The notes under the pieces were generated by a model that saw only the letters and a list, made by a program, of their open reading frames with translations, did no database searches and was not told where the DNA came from. 64,000 nucleotides of DNA from Streptomyces sp. T12 (lineage in GTDB: Bacteria > Actinomycetota > Actinomycetes > Streptomycetales > Streptomycetaceae), in NCBI RefSeq assembly GCF_028736035.1, contig NZ_CP117866.1:8597001-8661000 (forward strand), in the 5' to 3' direction. Both the position numbers and the translations under genes were made by a program. Positions 1-10,190 of the stretch are shown one piece after another; within the stretch, counting starts at the first letter, position 1, and each line of letters begins with the position of its first letter.

Positions 1-86
1 GTCGGCACCGGCGCGGCGCAAGGCTATGACGTGCGTCGGCTTTCGACAAGGGGTTAGGAAAGGGGGTTTACGAAGTCCACCCGGTG

Positions 87-1352
<1,266 letters not shown>

Positions 1353-1448
1353 TCAAGGTGAGTGCGTGTGCGTTGACCCTCTCATTCGCGGGTGCCTACG
1401 GTAGAGACCGTTTTCTCCCACCAACTCACCGAGCCGGAGGCCACGTCC

Positions 1449-2465
1449 TTGACCCAGCGGCCGTACGCCATGTTCGCCATGTCCGCCGAGAACGTGCCGC
1501 AGGTCTTCCCGCCTCAGGTGCTGGCGCGGCTGCGGGAGTCGGTGGACATCGATCCGGCCCTGGTGGCCGAGGACTGCGAGCACTTCACGGACCCGCGCTT
1601 CAAGGACGCGCTCGCCCGCACCGAGATCCTCGTCACCGGCTGGGGCTGCCCCCGCCTCGACGCGGCCGTACTCGACGCCGCACCGAAGCTGCGCGCGGTG
1701 CTGCACTCGGCCGGCTCGGTCAAGGGCCTCGCCACGCCCGAGCTGTGGCGGCGCGGTATCGCGGTGAGCTCGGCGGCGGTGGCGAACGCCGTGCCGGTCG
1801 CCGAATACACGCTGGCCATGATCCTGCTCGCCGGGAAGGACCTCTTCGCCGCCCGCGACCGCCTGCGCACCGAACGCGCCTTCCCCGGCTGGGGGCTCGT
1901 CCCCGGCATCGGCAACCACGGCCGCCGGGTCGGCGTCATCGGGGCGTCACGCATCGGCCGCAAGGTGATCGAGCTGCTGCGCCCCTTCGACCTGGCCCTC
2001 AGCCTGACCGACCCGTACGTCGACGAGGCGGACGCCGCCGCGCTCGGCGTACCGCTGCTGCCGCTGGACGACCTCCTGCGCACGTCGGACATCGTCACCG
2101 TGCACGCCCCCGAGACCCCGCAGACACGCCACCTCATCGGCCCCCGCGAGCTGGCCCTGATGCCCGACGGAGCGGTCCTGATCAACACCGCGCGCGGGGC
2201 CCTGCTCGACCACGACGCCCTGACCGCCGAACTGCGCACCGGCCGCCTCTCCGCGATCCTCGACGTCACCGACCCCGAGCCCCTGCCCGCCGACTCCCCC
2301 CTGTACGACCTGCCGAACGCCTTCATCACCCCGCACCTGGCGGGTTCCCAGGGCAACGAGGCTGCCCGCCTGGGCCTGGCGGTCGCGGAGGAGGCCGAAC
2401 GCCTGCTGGCGGGTGGCGGGTTGGCGTACCCGGTCGACCCGGCGGCGCTGGAGCGGGAGGCGTAA
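1449..2465 (+). CDS. D-isomer-specific 2-hydroxyacid dehydrogenase
   Basis: NAD(P)-dependent oxidoreductase of the 2-hydroxyacid dehydrogenase family, probably reducing a 2-keto acid. The Rossmann segment VGVIGASRIGRK carries a GxSxxG variant of the dinucleotide loop. The catalytic Arg lies in NTARGALLD, the Glu in DVTDPEPL and the His in ITPHLAGS, so the Arg/Glu/His triad is complete. I place the start at TTG 1449 because GGAGG at 1436-1440 sits 8 nt upstream; the GTG at 1392 gives 19 extra residues but has no good ribosome site. The protein is then 338 residues, normal for the family. It is divergent from the alditol oxidase; the substrate cannot be named from sequence. Confidence 0.85.
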   Translation: MTQRPYAMFAMSAENVPQVFPPQVLARLRESVDIDPALVAEDCEHFTDPRFKDALARTEILVTGWGCPRLDAAVLDAAPKLRAVLHSAGSVKGLATPELWRRGIAVSSAAVANAVPVAEYTLAMILLAGKDLFAARDRLRTERAFPGWGLVPGIGNHGRRVGVIGASRIGRKVIELLRPFDLALSLTDPYVDEADAAALGVPLLPLDDLLRTSDIVTVHAPETPQTRHLIGPRELALMPDGAVLINTARGALLDHDALTAELRTGRLSAILDVTDPEPLPADSPLYDLPNAFITPHLAGSQGNEAARLGLAVAEEAERLLAGGGLAYPVDPAALEREA

Positions 2466-2661
2466 GCGTCCGCGGGGCCGCCGCCACAGCCGGCGCGACC
2501 CGCGCGACCGGCACCGCACTGCGCGGCTCCACCGACGGTGGGCTGACCTGGACCGACGCGCACACCTGACACGTTCGTCCCGGAGGGGACCCGATGCGGC
2601 CCGGGCTCAGGCAGGGGCATACCGTGAGGAGTCGTACGCCTGAGCCGGGAGGAGATTACGG

Positions 2662-3996
2662 ATGGGCAGCCGCACCGCACTGGTCGAGGACCTGATGGAG
2701 CGATTCCCGCACGTTCCGCGGGAAGCCGTCTTCAAGGAGGATCTGCTCCGGGGCGGGGTGGCCTTCGACCCCTCCGCGCTGAGCGACAACGAGGACGGCG
2801 AGGTCAAGCCGAAGTCGTACTTCATCTTCTCCTTCGACCACGGCACCCTGCCCGAGCTCGGCGAGGCCGCGCTGCGCCGCCCGCCGGAGGAGATCATCCT
2901 GACCGGCGGGCCGTACGACCTGCGGCGCACCGTCGTCTCCGTGCGCGTGAACCCGACCTCGCCGTACCGGGTGGCCGCCGACGAGGAGGGCGTGCTCGGG
3001 CTCTACCTCGACGGCAAGCGGATCGCCGACGTCGGCGTGCCCCCGATGCCGGAGTACTACCGGCACACCCTCGCGAGCGGGAAGTCGGTGATGGAGGTCG
3101 CCCCGACCATCCAGTGGGGCTACCTGATCTACCTCACCGTCTTCCGGGTCTGCCAGTACTTCGGCGCGAAGGAGGAGTGCCAGTACTGCGACATCAACCA
3201 CAACTGGCGCCAGCACAAGGCGGCCGGGCGCCCCTACACCGGGGTGAAGGACGTCGAGGAGGTCCTCGAAGCCCTGGAGATCATCGACCGGTACGACACC
3301 GCCAAGGCCTCCACCGCCTACACGCTCACCGGCGGCGCGATCACCAAGACCGTCTCCGGACGGGACGAGGCCGACTTCTACGGGCACTACGCCAAGGCCA
3401 TCGAGGAACGCTTCCCGGGGCGCTGGATCGGCAAGGTCGTCGCCCAGGCGCTGCCGCGCGACGACGTGCAGCGCTTCAAGGACTACGGCGTGCAGATCTA
3501 CCACCCCAACTACGAGGTGTGGGACGAGTACCTCTTCAAGATGTACTGCCCGGGCAAGGAGCGCTACGTCGGCCGCGACGAGTGGCACAAGCGCATCCTC
3601 GACTCGGCCGACGTCTTCGGCGCGCGCAACGTCATCCCCAACTTCGTGGCCGGCGTCGAGATGGCGGAGCCCTTCGGCTTCACGACCGTCGACGAGGCCA
3701 TCGCGTCCACCACCGAGGGCCTGCGCTTCTTCATGTCGCACGGCATCACGCCCCGGTTCACCACCTGGTGCCCCGAGCCGACGACCCCGCTCGGCAAGGC
3801 CAACCCGCAGGGCGCGCCGCTGGAGTACCACATCCGCCTGCTGGAGGCCTACCGCGCCACCATGGACGACTTCGGCCTGTCCTCGCCCCCCGGCTACGGC
3901 CCGCCCGGTCCCGGGCGTGCGGTGTTCTCGGTGAGCTCCTTCATGGACAGCCTTCCGGAGCGGGAGCCCGCGGTGGAGGATTCCACGACGGTGTAG
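2662..3996 (+). CDS. Radical SAM protein with CX8CX2C cluster motif
   Basis: 444-residue protein with radical-SAM character. Cysteines 164, 173 and 176 (segment CQYFGAKEECQYC) form a CX8CX2C motif rather than the canonical CX3CX2C, with an aromatic residue before the last Cys as in many radical-SAM enzymes. TLTGGAI about 45 residues later resembles the GGE-type SAM-binding strand, and the C-terminal half keeps TIM-barrel-like alternation. A conserved-looking N-terminal extension of about 150 residues precedes the motif. The ribosome site is GGGAGGAG upstream of ATG 2662. It stands alone in the same direction as its neighbours, with 196 bp before and about 190 bp after, so context gives no substrate. 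It could be a methyltransferase-like or peptide-modifying enzyme; function unknown. Confidence 0.7.
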   Translation: MGSRTALVEDLMERFPHVPREAVFKEDLLRGGVAFDPSALSDNEDGEVKPKSYFIFSFDHGTLPELGEAALRRPPEEIILTGGPYDLRRTVVSVRVNPTSPYRVAADEEGVLGLYLDGKRIADVGVPPMPEYYRHTLASGKSVMEVAPTIQWGYLIYLTVFRVCQYFGAKEECQYCDINHNWRQHKAAGRPYTGVKDVEEVLEALEIIDRYDTAKASTAYTLTGGAITKTVSGRDEADFYGHYAKAIEERFPGRWIGKVVAQALPRDDVQRFKDYGVQIYHPNYEVWDEYLFKMYCPGKERYVGRDEWHKRILDSADVFGARNVIPNFVAGVEMAEPFGFTTVDEAIASTTEGLRFFMSHGITPRFTTWCPEPTTPLGKANPQGAPLEYHIRLLEAYRATMDDFGLSSPPGYGPPGPGRAVFSVSSFMDSLPEREPAVEDSTTV

Positions 3997-4185
3997 GTGA
4001 GACAGACGGGGCCCGCGTCCGTACAAGTGGCTGGAGTTGTAGGGGCGCGCGGCCTGTCATGACAATTGAACACGGCGCTTGTCAGTTGTGTTGAATACGT
4101 GAAAGGCTCATGTCCTGCCGCGAGGTTCCCCCCAACTCCATTGCCAATATGGCGAGTTGACCTCGCATGTGGATGCAGGAGACCC

Positions 4186-5670
4186 ATGCCCGACCTGCCG
4201 ACTCCCCAGGACGCCTCCGAGGCCGCGCTGTTCTCCGAGTGCTGGGACGCCGTGCTGTCGTACGCCGACCTGTGTACGGCCGGCTCCGCCGCTGCCAACC
4301 AGCTGGCGGCCGAGGCGTTTTCGACCGGCATACGCGAGGCCCGCGAGGCCGAGACCGGGACCTTCAGAAGTGCGGGCCGCCGCCCGGCCCGCCTGCCCCG
4401 AATCCCCCTGCTGCTGACCGCCGTACGCACCACGGCGGCCGCCTGGGAGGAGAGCGGGCAGGGCCACAAGCTCGACCCCGATCTGCGCCTGTGGCTCAAC
4501 TCCGACAAGGCCGCCCGCTACACCGGGCCCCCGCTGCAGCGCCCGATCGCGCTGCGCGGACTGCGTGACATGCAGGAACCGGACGCGGCCCTGCTGTGGC
4601 TGAGCGAGGTGGAGGCGCTGCCGCTGCAGGTGGTGGCCCGCCGGCTCGGCCTCGACCCGGCCACCGTCTCCGAGGAACTCATCCAGGTCCGGGGCCTGTT
4701 CAGGGACCGCTGCCACCGCAACCACCTCGACACGCCGATGGACGCGCAGTGCCGCAGCTACGCGCGCCTCCTCGACGCGGTCACCCGCTCCACCGCGGCC
4801 GACACCCCGGACGACCTCTCCCGCCACCTCGCGACGTGCGTGCAGTGCGCCGAGGCCGCCGCCTGTCTGCGGCTGCACGGCGGCGGGCTGCCCGGGGCCC
4901 TCGCCGGGGGCGTGATCGGCTGGGGCGGTCTCGCCTATCTGGAGCGGCGCCGCAGAGCCGCCGAGGTGCGCCTCGGTGCCGGACGCCCCGACCCGGTGGA
5001 CGCGGACGCCGGCCCGCCGAACTCCGGTGCGCACAAGGCGCGCGTCGTGCGCAACGGCCTCCTCGTCGCCGCCGTCCTCGTCTCCGCGCTCGCCCTCGCG
5101 GTGTCGATGATGCCCGCCGGCCCCACCGGCGACGGCGGCACCGCGGGCGGCGACCCGTCCGACCGCCAGCCGGTGGCCGACCCCGGGTTCTCCCTACCGG
5201 TCACAGCCGCCACGCGGCCCTCCTCGGGCTCCCCGGAGCCGTCGGAGAGCGGCACGAAGGGTGACGACTCGCCCGGGCCGACGAACCCCGCCCCGGGACC
5301 GCAGGGCACCACGTCGTCCACGGCCGGCGAGGACGACCCGGACCCCTCCGCGAGCGAACCGGAGACCTGCAGCGTCGAGTACGACCTCGTCAACGAATGG
5401 CCCGACGGCTTCCAGGCCACCGTCACCGTCACCACCGAACGGGCCCTCGACGACTGGCGCGTCGCCTGGTCCTTCCGGGACGGCCAGAAGGTCGGCCAGA
5501 TGTGGGACGCGAGCTTCGCCCAGAACGGCTCCCGCGTCACGGCCGAGGCCGCCGACTACAACAGGACGGTTCCCGCCGACGGCGAGCTCGCCTTCGGGTT
5601 CCTGGCGTCGTGGGAGGGCAAGAACTCGCCGGGGTACGACTTCACGTTGAACGGGCACGACTGCGCCTGA
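4186..5670 (+). CDS. Sigma-like/zinc-finger membrane protein with extracellular CBM2 domain
   Basis: 494 residues from ATG 4186 (GGAG 5 nt upstream; the frame is open further 5' without a ribosome site). Residues 1-200 resemble an RNA-polymerase sigma-type protein: LSEVEALPLQVVARRLGL (about 139-156) looks like a sigma region-4 helix-turn-helix. HLATCVQC (His214, Cys218, Cys221) is the HX3CX2C zinc motif of anti-sigma factors. A membrane helix follows at about 288-309, then a Pro/Ser/Thr-rich linker, and the last 100 residues, bounded by two cysteines, form a family-2 cellulose-binding module with conserved Trp residues (DDWRVAW, SWEGKNSPG). This suggests a sensor with a DNA- or sigma-interacting inside and a polysaccharide-binding outside. 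Neither enzymatic nor regulatory function is proven. Confidence 0.75.
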   Translation: MPDLPTPQDASEAALFSECWDAVLSYADLCTAGSAAANQLAAEAFSTGIREAREAETGTFRSAGRRPARLPRIPLLLTAVRTTAAAWEESGQGHKLDPDLRLWLNSDKAARYTGPPLQRPIALRGLRDMQEPDAALLWLSEVEALPLQVVARRLGLDPATVSEELIQVRGLFRDRCHRNHLDTPMDAQCRSYARLLDAVTRSTAADTPDDLSRHLATCVQCAEAAACLRLHGGGLPGALAGGVIGWGGLAYLERRRRAAEVRLGAGRPDPVDADAGPPNSGAHKARVVRNGLLVAAVLVSALALAVSMMPAGPTGDGGTAGGDPSDRQPVADPGFSLPVTAATRPSSGSPEPSESGTKGDDSPGPTNPAPGPQGTTSSTAGEDDPDPSASEPETCSVEYDLVNEWPDGFQATVTVTTERALDDWRVAWSFRDGQKVGQMWDASFAQNGSRVTAEAADYNRTVPADGELAFGFLASWEGKNSPGYDFTLNGHDCA

Positions 5671-5677
5671 AAACCGG

Positions 5678-5708
5678 TTGACGGGACTTCGTGGGGCCGG
5701 GCTAGAGT
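5678..5708 (+). promoter_or_regulatory. Candidate HrdB-type promoter before the leader ORF and rsgA
   Basis: TTGACG at 5678-5683 and TAGAGT at 5703-5708 match Streptomyces vegetative -35 and -10 elements. The spacer is 19 nt, slightly long. It starts just after the stop codon of the CBM2 gene and leaves a leader of about 200 nt before rsgA. Confidence 0.5.
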
Positions 5709-5777
5709 GACGGCGGATCAGGGCGGTGGCCGGTGGCCGCCGCCGTCGAGTGGATGTGAACGAGGAGGTGTCGACCG

Positions 5778-5849
5778 ATGGCTGTCTTTGCGATGTGCGT
5801 TGCCCGCACTCAGGAATCCATCAAGTCCACCTCCGTGGCCACCGGCTGA
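5778..5849 (+). CDS. Small leader peptide, 23 residues
   Basis: ATG 5778 to TGA 5849 encodes MAVFAMCVARTQESIKSTSV plus ATG at the C-terminus. AGGAGG at 5763-5768 lies 9 nt upstream, one of the best ribosome sites in the window, and a vegetative-like promoter sits about 70 nt further up. The ORF ends 63 nt before the TTG start of rsgA. A strong ribosome site on a tiny ORF in front of a weakly initiated gene suggests either a regulatory leader for rsgA or an independent small protein. I do not recognise the peptide. Confidence 0.5.
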   Translation: MAVFAMCVARTQESIKSTSVATG

Positions 5850-5912
5850 CACACCCACTCCTTCCGCGCCCGTGCGCGCGACGGCCGGGGCCGCCCTTGT
5901 GAAGGGTCACCC

Positions 5913-7016
5913 TTGACTTCCAGCTCCGCTGCTTCATCCGTTTTCTCCGCTCTCGCTCCCTACGGCTGGGACGAGGCATGGGCGGACGAGTTCGCCCCCT
6001 ACGAGCCCGACGGGCTCCTTCCCGGACGTGTGATCCGGGTCGACCGCGGGCAGTGCGACGTCGTCACCGCCGACGGGGTCGTACGGGCCGACACGGCGTT
6101 CGTCACCCCGCACGATCCGATGCGGGTCGTGTGCACGGGCGACTGGGTCGCCGTCGAACCGGCCGGACACCCGCAGTACGTACGCGCGTATCTGCCGCGC
6201 CGTACCGCCTTCGTGCGCTCCACCTCCTCCGAGCGGTCCGAGGGGCAGATCCTCGCCGCCAACATCGACCACGCGATCATCGCCGTCTCGCTGGCCGTCG
6301 AGCTCGACCTCGGCCGTATCGAGCGCTTCCTCGCCCTGGGGTGGGAGTCGGGCGCCCAGCCGGTCGTGGTCCTCACCAAGGCCGACCTGGTGCCGGACCC
6401 GGTGACGCTCTCCCATCTCGTCCAGGACGTGGAGACGGCGGCGCCGAGTGTGCCGGTGCTGACCGTCAGCGCGGCGCTGGGGGAGGGGCTCGACGTCCTC
6501 GCCGCGGTCGTCGGCGGTGGCACGTCCGTGCTGCTCGGGCAGTCCGGCGCGGGCAAGTCGACGCTCGCGAACGCCCTGCTCGGCGAGGACGTGATGGAGG
6601 TCCAGGCCGCGCGCGACGTCGACGGCAAGGGCCGCCACACGACCACCACGCGCAACCTCCTCGCCCTGCCGGGCGGCGGTGTACTGATCGACACGCCGGG
6701 GCTGCGCGGCGTCGGGCTCTGGGACGCCGGGACCGGGGTCGGGCAGGTCTTCTCCGAGATCGAGGCGCTGGCCGAGCGGTGCCGTTTCCATGACTGCGCG
6801 CACGAGAGCGAGCCGGGGTGCGCGGTGCTCGATGCCATCGACACCGGTGAGCTGCCGCAGCGGCGGCTGGAGAGCTATCGGAAGCTGCTGCGGGAGAACC
6901 AGCGGATCGTGGCCAAGACCGATGCGCGGCTTCGGGCCGAGATCCGCAAGGACTGGAAGCGCAAGGGGGCCGAGGGGCGGGCGGCCATGGAGGCGAAGCG
7001 GGGCCGTCGGGGGTAG
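5913..7016 (+). CDS. rsgA: Ribosome small subunit-dependent GTPase RsgA
   Basis: 367-residue circularly permuted GTPase that checks the decoding centre of the maturing 30S subunit. An N-terminal OB-fold (to about residue 95) is followed by the permuted G-domain: TKAD (G4), then GQSGAGKS (G1), then DTPG (G3). The C-terminal zinc module CRFHDCAHESEPGC has the expected Cys and His ligands, and the tail is basic. The start is TTG 5913 with AAGGG 6 nt upstream. It may be co-transcribed with the upstream leader ORF, and the ada-alkA fusion follows 63 bp downstream. Confidence 0.93.
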   Translation: MTSSSAASSVFSALAPYGWDEAWADEFAPYEPDGLLPGRVIRVDRGQCDVVTADGVVRADTAFVTPHDPMRVVCTGDWVAVEPAGHPQYVRAYLPRRTAFVRSTSSERSEGQILAANIDHAIIAVSLAVELDLGRIERFLALGWESGAQPVVVLTKADLVPDPVTLSHLVQDVETAAPSVPVLTVSAALGEGLDVLAAVVGGGTSVLLGQSGAGKSTLANALLGEDVMEVQAARDVDGKGRHTTTTRNLLALPGGGVLIDTPGLRGVGLWDAGTGVGQVFSEIEALAERCRFHDCAHESEPGCAVLDAIDTGELPQRRLESYRKLLRENQRIVAKTDARLRAEIRKDWKRKGAEGRAAMEAKRGRRG

Positions 7017-7079
7017 CGCAGCGTCACGTCCGATTTCCGCCAGCCGCACCTTCCGCACTGGCGGAGACTGGAGGGCGTG

Positions 7080-8636
7080 ATGGACGAAGACACCAGGTAC
7101 GAAGCGGTCCGCAGTGGGGACGCCCGGTTCGACGGCGAGTTCTTCTTCGCCGTCGAGACCACCGGCATCTACTGCCGCCCCAGCTGCCCGGCCGTCACGC
7201 CGAAGCGGCGCAACGTGCGGTTCTTCGCGACGGCCGCAGCCGCGCAGGGCTCGGGCTTCCGGGCCTGCCGGCGGTGCCGTCCGGACGCCGTGCCGGGCTC
7301 CGCCGAGTGGAACGTACGGGCCGATGTCGTCGGGCGGGCCATGCGGCTCATCGGCGACGGCATCGTCGACCGGGAGGGCGTCGCCGGGCTCGCCGCGCGG
7401 CTGGGATACAGCGCGCGGCAGGTCCAGCGGCAGCTCACCGCCGAGCTCGGCGCCGGTCCGGTCGCGCTGGCCCGGGCCCAGCGGGCGCACACCGCCCGGG
7501 TGCTCCTGCAGACCACCGAGCTGCCGATCACCGAGATCGCGTTCGCGGCCGGGTTCGCCAGCGTGCGGCAGTTCAACGACACGATGCGGGAGGTGTACGC
7601 GTCCACGCCGAGCGAGCTGCGGGCCGCCGCCGCACCGAGGGGCGGGCGTGGCGCCCGGCGTGCGGACACCCCGTCGGCGGGGATACCGCTACGGCTCGCG
7701 TACCGCGGGCCGTACCAGGCCGGCCTCGTCTTCGACCTGCTGGAGCGCGAGGCCGTGCCCGGCGTCGAGGACCTCGCCGGGCCGCCCGGACGCCGGACGT
7801 ACCGGCGCACCCTCCGGCTGCCGCACGGCACCGCCATCGTGGCGGTGGAGGAGCGGCTGGGCGGCGCCGGGAGGCGGGCATCCGCGGCCCCGAGGGCGGC
7901 GTCCCTGGCGTCGGCACCCGTCGTGGATCCCGGCACGTCGGTCCTGCGGTCGGCGCCGGATGCGGCCCCGGGCGCACCGGACCCGTCGGCCGCCCCCGCC
8001 ACCCCGGCGGCGTCATCCCGGGCCGCCCCCGCCTGCGCCACCCACCCCGGCGGCTGGCTCGACGCCCGCCTCCACCTCACCGACCCGCGCGACCTGACCA
8101 CCGCCGTGCAGCGGCTGCGGCGCCTGTTCGACCTCGACGCCGATCCGTACGCCGTCGACGAGCGGCTCGGCGCCGATCCCCGGCTCGGCCCCCTGGTCGC
8201 CGCCCGGCCGGGGCTGCGGTCGCCCGGTGCCGCCGACGCGGAGGAGCTGGCGGTGCGGGCACTGGTCGGGCCGGTGGAGGCCGAGCGGCTGGTGCGGCGG
8301 TACGGCAAGGCGCTCGACGCGCCCTGCGGCAGCCTCACCCACCTGTTCCCCGAACCGGCCGTCCTCGCCGAGGCCGAGCCCGACGGCCCCCTCGGCGCGC
8401 TCACCGCCGCCCTCGCCGACGGTGCCGTACGGCTGGACCCGGGCGCCGACCGGGACGAGGCGTACGACGCGCTGCTCGGCCTGCCCGGCCTGGACGCCCG
8501 TACCGTCGCCGTCATCCGCAGCCGCGCCCTCGGCGACCCGGACGTCGGCCCGCCCGGCGTCGACGCCCCCGACAGCTGGCGCCCCTGGCGCTCTTACGCC
8601 TCGCAACACCTGCGTGCAGCAGGGGAGTTGGAGTAA
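7080..8636 (+). CDS. Ada/AlkA fusion: alkylation-response activator with DNA glycosylase domain
   Basis: 518 residues from ATG 7080 (GGAGGG 4 nt upstream; a GTG one codon earlier is possible). The order is: Ada zinc domain with GIYCRPSC and FRACRRC (four Cys, including the methyl-phosphotriester acceptor), AraC-type helix-turn-helix (AARLGYSARQVQRQL and EIAFAAGFASVRQF), an Ala/Pro-rich linker, an AlkA N-terminal-like domain, and a helix-hairpin-helix glycosylase domain (LGLPGLDARTVAVIRSRAL). It should sense methylated DNA, activate repair genes and excise 3-methyladenine. The C-terminus is odd: the stretch between the post-hairpin aspartates and the conserved RPWRSYA is far shorter than in E. 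coli AlkA, so glycosylase activity is uncertain. ogt starts 2 nt after its stop, so the two are one operon. Confidence 0.88.
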   Translation: MDEDTRYEAVRSGDARFDGEFFFAVETTGIYCRPSCPAVTPKRRNVRFFATAAAAQGSGFRACRRCRPDAVPGSAEWNVRADVVGRAMRLIGDGIVDREGVAGLAARLGYSARQVQRQLTAELGAGPVALARAQRAHTARVLLQTTELPITEIAFAAGFASVRQFNDTMREVYASTPSELRAAAAPRGGRGARRADTPSAGIPLRLAYRGPYQAGLVFDLLEREAVPGVEDLAGPPGRRTYRRTLRLPHGTAIVAVEERLGGAGRRASAAPRAASLASAPVVDPGTSVLRSAPDAAPGAPDPSAAPATPAASSRAAPACATHPGGWLDARLHLTDPRDLTTAVQRLRRLFDLDADPYAVDERLGADPRLGPLVAARPGLRSPGAADAEELAVRALVGPVEAERLVRRYGKALDAPCGSLTHLFPEPAVLAEAEPDGPLGALTAALADGAVRLDPGADRDEAYDALLGLPGLDARTVAVIRSRALGDPDVGPPGVDAPDSWRPWRSYASQHLRAAGELE

Positions 8637-8638
8637 CC

Positions 8639-9136
8639 ATGACCACCCCGACCCCGACCCACTGGACCGAGCTCGACAGTCCGCTCGGCCCCCTCCTCCT
8701 GACCGCCGACCCCGCCACAGGCGCCCTGACCTCCCTCTCCGTGCCCGGTCAGAAGGGCGGCCGTACCGTCCAGGAGGGGTGGCGGCGCGACCCCGCGCTC
8801 TTCCGCGCGGCAGAGGAGCAGCTCGCCGCCTACTTCGCGGGCGAACTCAAGGAGTTCCGGCTGGAGTTGAGCACGGCCGGCAGCGAGTTCCGGGAGAAGG
8901 TCTGGGCCGCCCTCGACGATGTTCCCTACGGGGCCACGACGACGTACGGCGAGATCGCCGCCCGGATCGGCGCCTCCCGGGCCGCCGTACGCGCCGTCGG
9001 CGGCGCGATCGGCGCCAACCCGTTGCTGGTCGTCCGCCCGTGCCACCGCGTGATCGGGGCCGACGGGTCGCTGACCGGGTACGCGGGCGGCCTCGACCGC
9101 AAGGTGCGGCTGCTCACCTTGGAGGGCAGGCTCTAG
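8639..9136 (+). CDS. ogt: Methylated-DNA--[protein]-cysteine S-methyltransferase
   Basis: 165-residue suicide enzyme that removes alkyl groups from O6 of guanine. It has the active-site PCHRV with the acceptor Cys, the preceding helix-turn-helix DNA-binding segment (TTYGEIAARIG) and the Asn hinge (GANPLLVV). The start ATG 8639 lies 2 nt after the stop of the ada-alkA gene and uses a GGAG inside its end. The stop codon TAG (9134-9136) is part of the CTAG at which the IS481 element is inserted, so the gene is intact although an IS abuts it. Confidence 0.93.
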   Translation: MTTPTPTHWTELDSPLGPLLLTADPATGALTSLSVPGQKGGRTVQEGWRRDPALFRAAEEQLAAYFAGELKEFRLELSTAGSEFREKVWAALDDVPYGATTTYGEIAARIGASRAAVRAVGGAIGANPLLVVRPCHRVIGADGSLTGYAGGLDRKVRLLTLEGRL

Positions 9137-10190
9137 GTGTATTGATCACGAGCGTTGTTAACGCTGGCCGGGCTTGATCATGGCGAAGACCTCCGGTGTG
9201 GTGGAGCTGTCTAGGACTGCACCGCATGGAGGTCTTCGTGTCCCACCGTAATGCCCGGCTGACCGTTCACGGCAGGCGGCTGCTGGTCGAACGTGTCTGC
9301 GCCGGTCGCCCGGTCGCCCATGTCGCAGCCGAGATGGGCATCTCCCGCGTCACGGCCCATAAGTGGATCCGCCGCTGGCGGGCCGAGGGCGAGCAGGGGC
9401 TGCACGACCGCTCCAGCCGGCCGATGACGACACCGCACCGCACGGCGGCCGCAGTCGAAGCCCGAGTGTGCCGACTGCGCCAGGACCGTAAGCTCGGTCC
9501 CGCCCGTCTCGGCCCGATCCTGGGCCTGCCCGCCTCGACCGTGCACCGTGTCCTGGCCCGGCACGGCCTGAACCGGCTGGCGTTCATGGACCGGCCCACC
9601 GGGCAGGTCATCCGCCGCTACGAACGCGCCCGCCCCGGCGAGCTGGTCCACGTCGACGTCAAGAAGCTCGGCCGGATCCCGGACGGCGGCGGCCACAAGA
9701 CGCTGGGCCGTCAGGCCGGCCGGGCCACCCGCAGCGGCATGGGGTTCGACTACATCCATTCCGCCGTCGACGATCACTCCCGCCTCGCCTACAGCGAGAT
9801 CCACCCCGACGAGAAGGTCGCCACCTGCGCGGGCTTCCTCACCCGCGTGGCCGCGTTCTTCCACGCGCACGGCATCACCCGCATCGAGCGCGTACTCACC
9901 GACAACGCCTGGGCCTACCGCAAGGGCCTGGCCTGGAAACACGCCCTCGCCCAGATCGGCGCCACCGGCAAACTGACCCGCATCTACCGGCCCCAGACCA
10001 ACGGCAAGGTCGAACGCTTCCACCGCACCCTGCTCGAGGAATGGGCCTACCAGCGGCCCTACACCAGCAACGACGACCGCACCGCAGCCCTCGACAACTT
10101 CCTGCACACCTACAACCACCACCGCTGCCACACCGCACTCGGCGGCCAGCCACCCATCACCCGCGTCAACAACCCTGCGGGTCAATACAC
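9137..10190 (+). mobile_element. IS481-family insertion sequence, about 1.05 kb
   Basis: The ends GTGTATTGA (9137-9145) and TCAATACAC (10182-10190) are perfect inverted repeats. Each is flanked outside by CTAG (9133-9136 and 10191-10194), fitting the NCTAGN target preference described for IS481-type elements. One complete DDE transposase fills the element. Both CTAG copies supply stop codons: the left one ends ogt and the right one ends the transposase. Confidence 0.88.
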
